Source: Acidimicrobiia bacterium (GTDB taxonomy: Bacteria > Actinomycetota > Acidimicrobiia > Spongiisociales > UBA5794). Taken from it: a stretch of 10,877 nucleotides of DNA. This document shows positions 5,551 to 10,877 of this stretch, one piece after another. The first letter of the stretch is position 1, and every line of letters starts with the position of its first letter. The DNA lies in contig JAUXCV010000037.1 in the NCBI GenBank assembly GCA_030618675.1, positions 1 to 10,877 of the forward strand, in the 5' to 3' direction. Under the pieces are notes generated by a model. That model searched no databases, was not told the DNA's origin, and saw only the letters and a list, made by a program, of their open reading frames with translations. A program made the position numbers and the translations under genes.

Positions 5551-6485
5551 CCGCCGACCTCCTCGTCCGCTCCGGGTTCTTCGCCCGGGATCTCATCATC
5601 TGCGGTGGCGTCGTGCTCGTCCCGTTCGTCTTCTACAACGCCTGCGGGAGCCTGATCCTCGATGGACGAAGCGGTAGCGGTCGGTTCTTCGATGTCGAGT
5701 GTCGCAGTCGCCGTATCTTCGGCGGTGGCAGTCGTGTCGGCATCGTCAACGATGTTCGGAACGATGACGGGGGCATCTTCTTGGGCCTCGGCGTCGTCGC
5801 CGGATGCCGTCTCGTACACGCCACGGCTCTCATCGCGAACGACACGCCCACGTTCGAGCTGGACGACCCTCCGGCGCATCGCATCAACGATGGCGTGGTC
5901 GTGTGTTGCCATAACAACAGTTGTGCCCGTGCGATTGATCCGATCGAGGATGCGCATGATCCCCACTGAAGTCGCGGGGTCCAGGTTCCCGGTCGGCTCG
6001 TCGGCAAGAACGATGAGAGGTCGGTTCACGAAAGCTCGGGCAACAGAGACTCGCTGCTGCTCGCCACCGGAGAGTTGTCGTGGTAGTCGGTCGGCCATCT
6101 CGGAAAGGCCAACGAGCTTGAGAACCTGTGGGACTTGACTGTTGATGGCCGAACGTGACTTGCCCGTCACTTCCATCGCGAACGCGACGTTCTCGTAGAC
6201 GGTCTTGCTCGGGAGAAGCTTGAAGTCCTGGAACACAGTGCCGATGGATCGGCGGAGGTGAGGGATCTTCCAGCTGGGCAGCTCGGAGGCGTGCTTCCCC
6301 GCGATCCAGATGTCGCCGTTGGTTGGCTTCTCCTCGCGCATCATGAGGCGGATGAGCGTCGACTTCCCCGACCCCGAGGGGCCAACGAGGAAGACGAACT
6401 CGCCCTTGTTGATGTCGAGATCGACGTCTTTGAGAGCTACGACGCCAACGTCGTAGACCTTCGTCACATTATCGAGACGGATCAT
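5547..6485 (-). CDS. ftsE: Cell division ATP-binding protein FtsE with long acidic tail
   Basis: FtsE is the cytoplasmic ATPase that drives FtsX in division-site wall remodelling. The ABC core fills residues 1 to about 218. It has Walker A GPSGSGKST (35-43), Q-loop Gln86, signature LSGGEQQ (138-144), Walker B LIVLADEP (157-164) with Glu163, D-loop NLD (167-169) and switch His195 (ATHDH). All catalytic residues are intact. ATG 6485 was chosen because the protein then opens MIRLDNVTKVY as the family does; a TTG 42 nt upstream would add an atypical leader. Unusually, about 94 residues follow the core (219-312), with 31 Asp/Glu, many Ala/Thr/Pro and almost no basic residues, probably disordered. 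Ordinary FtsE is about 220-230 aa. The gene ends in a 4-nt overlap with ftsX. Confidence 0.95.
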   Translation of the reverse strand: MIRLDNVTKVYDVGVVALKDVDLDINKGEFVFLVGPSGSGKSTLIRLMMREEKPTNGDIWIAGKHASELPSWKIPHLRRSIGTVFQDFKLLPSKTVYENVAFAMEVTGKSRSAINSQVPQVLKLVGLSEMADRLPRQLSGGEQQRVSVARAFVNRPLIVLADEPTGNLDPATSVGIMRILDRINRTGTTVVMATHDHAIVDAMRRRVVQLERGRVVRDESRGVYETASGDDAEAQEDAPVIVPNIVDDADTTATAEDTATATLDIEEPTATASSIEDQAPAGVVEDERDEHDATADDEIPGEEPGADEEVGG

Positions 6486-6522
6486 GAAATCCCTATCGCG
6501 GCTTCGTAGTCCTACCCCACCC

Positions 6523-6536
6523 GCCAACGCGTTGGC
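6523..6536. promoter_or_regulatory. 14-bp perfect palindrome upstream of ftsE
   Basis: GCCAACGCGTTGGC is a perfect palindrome 37 nt upstream of the ftsE ATG. It extends to an imperfect 22-bp dyad (ACC...GGT outside one mismatch, 6519-6540). On the minus strand it begins directly after TAACCT (6537-6542), a possible -10, so a bound repressor would cover the start site. Operator function is inferred; no regulator gene is adjacent. Confidence 0.35.
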
Positions 6537-6550
6537 AGGTTACCCACGGA

Positions 6551-6567
6551 CCCCGTATAGGACGGGG
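6551..6567. other. Inverted repeat CCCCGT-5-ACGGGG in the ftsE/sugar-transferase region
   Basis: A perfect 6-bp inverted repeat with a 5-bp spacer (ATAGG on plus) lies in the divergent region. It could be a second protein-binding dyad or a small hairpin. Between it and the plus-strand -10 at 6699 I see no other structure and no convincing gene. Confidence 0.25.
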
Positions 6568-6695
6568 ATTGTGGCGCGCCGTAGCCGACAATCGATCGTG
6601 ACAACACGAATCGTGCCGACGTCAACACCGGCCATCTCTGGGTACTCCGATCCCCGAACAAGACGGAAGCCGCAGGAGAGCGAATCGGTCACGAC

Positions 6696-6704
6696 TGCTA
6701 CCAT
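6696..6704 (+). promoter_or_regulatory. Extended -10 element TGC-TACCAT for the sugar transferase
   Basis: TACCAT (6699-6704) preceded by TGC (6696-6698) is an extended -10 motif of the same type as at 502-510. It would start transcription near 6711. That is 3 nt before the in-frame TTG at 6714 and about 54 nt before the preferred GTG at 6765. Confidence 0.35.
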
Positions 6705-6764
6705 CGCACCGCCTTGAACGGGGCGCAGTCGCTCTGCGCTCGGACACATGGACGGGGACATACA

Positions 6765-8165
6765 GTGAGTGGGCGAAGAACAGGGTTCAGAGTCGCAGCC
6801 ATGGCGCTGCACTTCGTCGTCATCATGCTTTCCGTTCTCATCGCGAGCCGAATCCGCCTGGGTCCCGAGTGGTACAGCACCTTGACCGGTGTCATGGACC
6901 ACCCGATTCCGGCTCTCGCCGTCTTCGCCCTCGGCGGCGTCGCGATATTCGACCTCACCGGTATCTACCGCTTCGACAAGCGATGGTCGGTCACCGACAA
7001 ATTGCTCAACATCACCTGGGGTGTGGCGGTCCTGTTCATCACGACGATCGCAGTTCTGTTCTTCCTCGGCCTTGATGGAGCCGAGCGAACTCTCGTGGTC
7101 ATCGCGTTCGTCTTGATCTGGGCCGGCGTCGCGTCGACAACCCTCGGAATCCGGGGATACGCTGTGTGGCGACGTGACCATGGTCGGGGCGTCAGACGCG
7201 CTGTTGTTGTCGGCACCGGCGACGAAGCACGTGCATTCGTCGAGGATCTCTCACACGATCATCCGGAACTCGGCGTCGACGTGATCGGTTACGTGGGGGC
7301 AGCAGACGAAGGTTGGGAACCACTCTCTCATCTCGGTTCGATCGCCAACCTATCGAACGTCCTGGCGAGCCACATCGTCGACGACGTCCTCGTTGCGCTC
7401 CCCCTGGCCGACTGGTCCACCATCGATACGGCTACCGGAGCGGCCCTCGAGCAGGGCAAAACGGTCCTCGTCCCACTCACACACGGTGATTACGCCGTGT
7501 CACACGGCGAGGTCGGTCGTCTCGGAGGTCTCCCGGTACTCACCATCGCTTCCGGCCCGACGAAGACCGCCGGATTGGCCCTGAAACGGACCACGGATAT
7601 CGTCGCATCGGCGCTGGCGATGGTCCTTCTGTCACCGGTCATACTGGTTGTCGGACTCGTGATCTTGATCACCGATGGATGGCCTCTCATCTACACCGAT
7701 CGTCGTGCGGGGCTGCACGGGCGACCGATCAAGGTTCACAAGTTCCGAACGATGGTGACGAATGCCGACGATCTGCGAGCCGAACTCGCCGAGCAGAACG
7801 TTCGCGTCGGCCCCGACTTCAAGATCGTCGACGATCCCCGCATCACTCGAGTCGGCGGATTCCTCCGAAGCTCGAGCCTCGATGAACTCCCCCAGTTCTG
7901 GGATATCTTCGTTGGAAGGATGTCGTTGGTGGGTCCCCGGGCACAGCGACTGGACGAGGTCGCGGGCTACGACGCCTGGCATCGAAGGCGTCTTTCGGTC
8001 AAGCCCGGGTTGACCGGCCTCTGGCAGGTGGAGGCGCGCCAGGACCCGTCCTTCGAGGTGCGAGCCAGGCTTGACCTCGAGTACGTCGACAACTGGTCTC
8101 TACTACTTGACCTGAAGATCATGCTGGCCACGATCCCTGCGATGTTGAAGTCGACCGGAGACTGA
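6765..8165 (+). CDS. Polyprenyl-phosphate sugar-1-phosphate transferase (exopolysaccharide initiation)
   Basis: A 466-aa membrane enzyme of the bacterial sugar transferase family (WbaP/WcaJ-like). It moves a sugar-1-phosphate from a nucleotide sugar to undecaprenyl phosphate and so starts a lipid-linked surface glycan. Four membrane helices lie within about residues 10-135. A Rossmann-like CoA-binding-type domain (VVVGTGDEAR, about 147-156) follows, then another hydrophobic helix before the catalytic domain. The family signatures are KFRTM (326-330), the catalytic Asp-Glu pair in DELPQ (373-377), LVGPRA, and KPGLTGLWQVEAR near the C-terminus. The GTG at 6765 is preferred because it gives a normal basic N-terminus; TTG 6714 (483 aa) and ATG 6801 are alternatives. 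The gene sits alone between ftsE and prfB, with no other glycan genes in view. The sugar specificity cannot be read from the sequence. Confidence 0.9.
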   Translation: MSGRRTGFRVAAMALHFVVIMLSVLIASRIRLGPEWYSTLTGVMDHPIPALAVFALGGVAIFDLTGIYRFDKRWSVTDKLLNITWGVAVLFITTIAVLFFLGLDGAERTLVVIAFVLIWAGVASTTLGIRGYAVWRRDHGRGVRRAVVVGTGDEARAFVEDLSHDHPELGVDVIGYVGAADEGWEPLSHLGSIANLSNVLASHIVDDVLVALPLADWSTIDTATGAALEQGKTVLVPLTHGDYAVSHGEVGRLGGLPVLTIASGPTKTAGLALKRTTDIVASALAMVLLSPVILVVGLVILITDGWPLIYTDRRAGLHGRPIKVHKFRTMVTNADDLRAELAEQNVRVGPDFKIVDDPRITRVGGFLRSSSLDELPQFWDIFVGRMSLVGPRAQRLDEVAGYDAWHRRRLSVKPGLTGLWQVEARQDPSFEVRARLDLEYVDNWSLLLDLKIMLATIPAMLKSTGD

Positions 8166-8208
8166 TAGGTCCTGTCGCGGTCGCTGCCGCGTTGGAAGCC
8201 TGCCCAGA

Positions 8209-8227
8209 CACCCCGCTGCGAGGGGTG
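8209..8227 (+). terminator. Possible terminator hairpin after the sugar transferase
   Basis: CACCCC (8209-8214) and GGGGTG (8222-8227) form a 6-bp stem with a 7-nt loop, 43 nt after the stop. The following bases are G/T-rich without a clean U-run. The repeat arrays further downstream may also contribute to termination. Confidence 0.35.
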
Positions 8228-8240
8228 GGTTGTGGTCGTG

Positions 8241-8272
8241 AGTAGCTGGGTAGCGGAGTAGCTGAGTAGCAG
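8241..8272 (+). repeat. Octamer array RGTAGCKG x4, left arm
   Basis: Four contiguous octamers: AGTAGCTG, GGTAGCGG, AGTAGCTG, AGTAGCAG. They are repeated in inverted orientation at 8311-8342, giving two 32-bp arms around a 38-bp spacer. The two arms pair imperfectly because the unit variants occur in a different order in each. The junction lies between convergent genes. Confidence 0.8.
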
Positions 8273-8310
8273 AGGGGGACAAGGACTCACCTAGGCTCCA
8301 GCATCCGGAT

Positions 8311-8342
8311 CAGCTACCCCGCTACTCAGCTACTCAGCTACT
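8311..8342 (-). repeat. Octamer array RGTAGCKG x4, right arm overlapping the prfB stop
   Basis: Read on minus, the units are AGTAGCTG, AGTAGCTG, AGTAGCGG, GGTAGCTG. The first units encode the last residues of RF2 (V-A-E) and its TAG stop (8330-8332). The array therefore runs from inside the prfB coding region into the intergenic space. Confidence 0.8.
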
Positions 8343-9437
8343 TCTCTTCGCCATTGCAGGTAGCTGTCTACCAATGGGTCCAGGTCTCCATCCAGGACTC
8401 CCTGGATGTTCCCTATCTCGTGGCCGGTACGGAGGTCCTTGACCATCTGGTAGGGCTGGAGCACATAGGAGCGGATCTGTCGTCCCCATCCGGCCTCGGT
8501 CTGGTCCCCACGAATGGCATCGACCTGTTCCTGCTGTTCGAGGCGGGCTCGTTCTGCCAGTCGTGCGGCGAGAAGGTGCATGGCCCGCACACGGTTCTGG
8601 GTCTGGGATCTCTCCGCCTGACAACTGACGACCACACCGGTAGGCAGGTGCGTCAGCCGCACTGCCGAATCGGTCTTGTTGATGTGCTGCCCGCCGGCAC
8701 CCGACGCCCGGTACGTGTCGACCCGGAGGTCCTCCGGGTTGATCTCGACCTCTTTGACGTCGACTTCCGGGATGACATCGACGCCGGCGAAGGCCGTATG
8801 GCGTCGGGCATTCGAATCGAACGGACTGATCCTCACCAGCCGATGGACGCCGCGCTCGCTCTCGAAGATCCCGTAGGCGTGGTCTCCCTTGATGGTGATC
8901 GTGGCCGACTTGATGCCCGCTTCCTCCCCGACCTGGTACTCGTCCACTTCGACGGAGAACTCCGTTCGTTCGAGGTATCGCAGGTACATGCGGAACAGCA
9001 TCTCCGCCCAATCCTGAGCATCGACGCCGCCGGCACCGGCATGAACCGACAAGATCGCAGTCGAGTCGTCGTACGGACCGAAGAAGAGCGTTTCACGTTC
9101 CAGATGACTGAGTGTCGCCTCGGTCTCGCGCAGCTCCGCCATCGCGTCATCGAGGCTCGCCGCGTCATCTTCCTCGACTGCGAGCTCGATCAGAACCTCG
9201 GCATCATCGAGTGCCCCATCCAGGGTCGCTACTTGCTCGATCGTGCGTTCGTGTCGAGCGAGAGTTCGTGTCACCTCAAGCGCCCGATCCCGGTCATCCC
9301 ATAGACCGGGTGCGGAAGCTTGCTGCTTCAGCTCAACGAGTTCCTGTTCCTTGCCTGCAAGGTCAAAGGAACCTCCTGGCATCGTCGAGACGAGAACGCA
9401 GGTCGTTCAGAAGTGAGCGGAGGTCGTTCGGTTCCAT
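8330..9437 (-). CDS. prfB: Peptide chain release factor 2, programmed +1 frameshift
   Basis: RF2 releases the finished protein at UGA and UAA codons. The gene is read in two frames. The first runs from ATG 9437 for 24 codons to an in-frame TGA (9363-9365); a +1 shift there joins the second frame, which ends at 8330. The full product is 368 aa, the normal RF2 length. The SPF stop-recognition tripeptide falls at about 204-206 and the GGQ catalytic motif at about 248-250 (GAGGQHINK), close to their E. coli positions. The in-frame ATG at 9382 overlaps the frameshift signal and would drop the N-terminal helix, so it is not the real start. The upstream hydrolase gene ends 27 nt before ATG 9437, suggesting one transcript. 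The final residues and stop lie in an octamer repeat. Confidence 0.96.
9362..9379 (-). promoter_or_regulatory. prfB programmed +1 frameshift site
   Basis: On minus the sequence reads CCAGG AGG TTC CTT TGA C. It has an internal Shine-Dalgarno-like AGGAGG, one codon (TTC), the slippery CTT, then TGA followed by C. The spacing is identical to the well-studied E. coli site (AGG GGG TAT CTT TGA C). When RF2 is scarce the ribosome slips from CTT to TTT and reads GAC, making full-length RF2; when RF2 is plentiful it terminates. This is negative autoregulation by established mechanism. Confidence 0.95.
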
Positions 9438-9464
9438 GGTGAGATGAGGGTACCCGTCAGCGGG

Positions 9465-10877
9465 TCACTGCATCTCCTCGGGTCCGGCAACCGTACCGTG
9501 GAGCTTCTTGAACCATCGTGCTCCAGATGTTCGTTTGGCATCAAGCGGAACCCCGGCCTCCATACGGATCGCACCGGTCTGCTCATTCGCGAATTCGGTT
9601 CCTCGATACTGCGGTGCGGCGGGAGCGTCCTCTGCATTGGATGCCTTGATCCGTGCCGCCCGCTCGAGCTCGAGGGTCACAAGCTGCTGCTCGATCGAGT
9701 CGATCTGATCGTCGGTGATGTCACGGATTCCGTATGCGGCTCGAACCATCCGTGCCATGTCTCCCCGGTAGTCGTGCCCGAACGATCCGAAGTGGCCCGG
9801 CACGGTGACCATGGCGTTCATGGCATCGATCGCTACCTGGAGGAAGGTTGTCATGGGCGTGTAGTCCATGTCTTCCGGGACTCCCCGCCCCGGCGTACCG
9901 TCGAGCCAGTCCGGCTTGCGAATCATCAAGTCGGTCGACAACACAGCGATCGGATCGTTGTCATGACTGAGAATCGTTGCTCGAAGATCGTCCTGCTGCT
10001 CGACACTCAACTCCTCGATCTCATCCGGGTTGTCGAACACACCGACGGACCCTTCCGGGACGAGAGCCGAAGCACCGGCCGCCATGCCGTTTCGAGACCA
10101 CTTGGCGAGGCCGGGAAGACCGACCCACAAGGCGCTGTCGATCCCGTAGTGATCGAATCCGTCGATCCCCTGATACATGAGGACGTCTGAACTCGCCCAG
10201 GCACCAAGGCTTTCACCGAAGACGAACACCTTCGGCCGCTTCTCCGGCGGCCGCTCCACGAGGCGTTGGCGCACGCTCCAGAGAAGAGCACGGAACTGGT
10301 GACGCCCGAGAGCGACCTTCTGGACGGAGAGGAACGATGGGAACCGCCCGTACTGGATGAGACACGTCGCGATGTCACCCTTGGTGAGGAACTCGGCGCT
10401 CTCGATCATCGTCTGATCGACCCACCCGGTGCCCGTCGGCGAGACGAGGAGAAGATTGGCCCGATCGAAGGCTCCCGTGCGCTCCAGTTCGGCCATCGCC
10501 ATCTCGGTTCTACCCATCGAGTACATGGGCTCGGAGTTGTACCCGATGAAGACACGGATCGGGATCTCCTTGGCCGGTTCTCCGAGCACTTCTTCGATGA
10601 GTTCGGGTGACGTGACGTCGGTGACGAAGCGTCGTCCCTGCAGGCCCAGATCCACGAACGGCGACGTGCTCTCCTCGCTGCCCGAGACCAACGGTGACAG
10701 TGGAGGCATCGCATACGCTGGTTCCACCTTCTCGTTCGCCCGGCCGATGTAGCCGACCCCGACGTTGTAGAGCGTGACGGCGCCGCCTGCCCAGATGGCG
10801 GCGTTTGCGAGACCGCCGAGCACCCGCTTGGTGGGTCCCGGTCCGAGGTAGCGCACGAGTCCGTTGCGTGAGGCGAG
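9465..10877 (-). CDS. Membrane-linked alpha/beta hydrolase, Abhydrolase_9 type (partial, 5' end outside window)
   Basis: The visible 470 residues are the catalytic part of an alpha/beta-hydrolase of the Abhydrolase_9 (PF10081) type, common in actinobacteria and of unproven substrate. The frame is open to the window edge, and the family usually has an N-terminal multi-helix membrane domain, so the true start is beyond 10877; the GTG at 10856 is only the first start codon in view. Only a short hydrophobic stretch (ANAAIWAGGAVTLY) remains of a membrane part. Landmarks are VSPTGTGWVD, the nucleophile elbow GESLG (Ser about 223 of the visible part), a DNDPI segment that probably carries the acid, and PGHFGSFGHDY as the likely His region. 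It ends 27 nt before prfB on the same strand, so the two may share a transcript. Family assignment is from recall of motifs. Confidence 0.8.
   Translation of the reverse strand, partial: LASRNGLVRYLGPGPTKRVLGGLANAAIWAGGAVTLYNVGVGYIGRANEKVEPAYAMPPLSPLVSGSEESTSPFVDLGLQGRRFVTDVTSPELIEEVLGEPAKEIPIRVFIGYNSEPMYSMGRTEMAMAELERTGAFDRANLLLVSPTGTGWVDQTMIESAEFLTKGDIATCLIQYGRFPSFLSVQKVALGRHQFRALLWSVRQRLVERPPEKRPKVFVFGESLGAWASSDVLMYQGIDGFDHYGIDSALWVGLPGLAKWSRNGMAAGASALVPEGSVGVFDNPDEIEELSVEQQDDLRATILSHDNDPIAVLSTDLMIRKPDWLDGTPGRGVPEDMDYTPMTTFLQVAIDAMNAMVTVPGHFGSFGHDYRGDMARMVRAAYGIRDITDDQIDSIEQQLVTLELERAARIKASNAEDAPAAPQYRGTEFANEQTGAIRMEAGVPLDAKRTSGARWFKKLHGTVAGPEEMQ

Noticed and set aside
4681..5655. 324-aa plus-strand open frame opposite ftsX
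   Set aside because: Antisense to a clearly real ftsX; composition is His/Arg/Asp/Glu-rich as expected from the reverse complement of a GC-rich gene, with no domain or promoter.
6540..6704. 54-aa minus-strand frame (ATG at about 6704) between ftsE and the sugar transferase
   Set aside because: It has no ribosome site or promoter, does not resemble a known protein, and overlaps the dyads and the plus-strand -10, so the region looks regulatory.
8241..8342. CRISPR array
   Set aside because: Units are 8 bp, contiguous, with no spacers, and inverted halves; this is a short tandem repeat, not CRISPR.
8354..9304. 316-aa plus-strand open frame opposite prfB
   Set aside because: Shadow of prfB on the other strand; prfB is confirmed by SPF, GGQ and the frameshift site.
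8330..9382. prfB starting at ATG 9382
   Set aside because: That ATG overlaps the frameshift Shine-Dalgarno; the real N-terminus is the 24-codon zero-frame ORF from 9437.

Overview
The window looks like a chromosomal housekeeping segment from a fairly GC-rich (roughly 60% by eye) actinobacterium. The evidence is the block prfB - ftsE - ftsX - M23 hydrolase - smpB - ssrA, all on the minus strand. This resembles the actinobacterial prfB/ftsEX/smpB neighbourhood. A tmRNA tag ending in ALAA and several start codons sitting 6-7 nt behind a TANNNT -10 hexamer (leaderless-type starts) agree with that. I cannot place the organism below phylum; an uncultured actinobacterial lineage is a guess.

Layout. 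Positions 1-175 hold nothing I can support. At 176-685 is a divergent pair of small genes: a 72-aa hypothetical on minus, and a 55-aa two-helix membrane protein on plus. Positions 686-895 look empty, then comes ssrA (tmRNA, minus, 925-1278) with a strong hairpin at its 3' end. At 1384-2841 is a plus-strand pair: a membrane-anchored, coiled-coil thioredoxin-fold protein and a small SAM methyltransferase. A repeat-rich convergent junction (2821-2955) leads to smpB (minus). Upstream of smpB lie an M23 peptidase, ftsX and ftsE, all minus, each overlapping the next by 4 nt. A divergent regulatory region (6486-6764) separates ftsE from a plus-strand polyprenyl-phosphate sugar-1-phosphate transferase (6765-8165). 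A second repeat-rich convergent junction (8241-8342) runs into the stop codon of prfB (minus). The window ends in a partial alpha/beta-hydrolase gene (Abhydrolase_9 type) directly upstream of prfB.

How the genes work together. FtsE (ATPase), FtsX (membrane transducer) and the exported coiled-coil M23 hydrolase form one translationally coupled module for septal peptidoglycan cleavage. SmpB and tmRNA form the trans-translation ribosome-rescue pair. RF2 (prfB) terminates translation at UGA/UAA and carries the classic autoregulatory +1 frameshift at an internal UGA, so its CDS must be joined from two frames (full start at 9437, not 9382). The sugar transferase probably starts a lipid-linked surface glycan.

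The least explained features are the two convergent junctions. Each carries short tandem GTAG-core repeats in inverted orientation, and in both cases the repeats overlap the stop codon of a flanking gene (methyltransferase or prfB). These junctions lie exactly where plus-strand genes interrupt the conserved minus-strand block. FtsE also has an unusual acidic C-terminal tail of about 94 residues.
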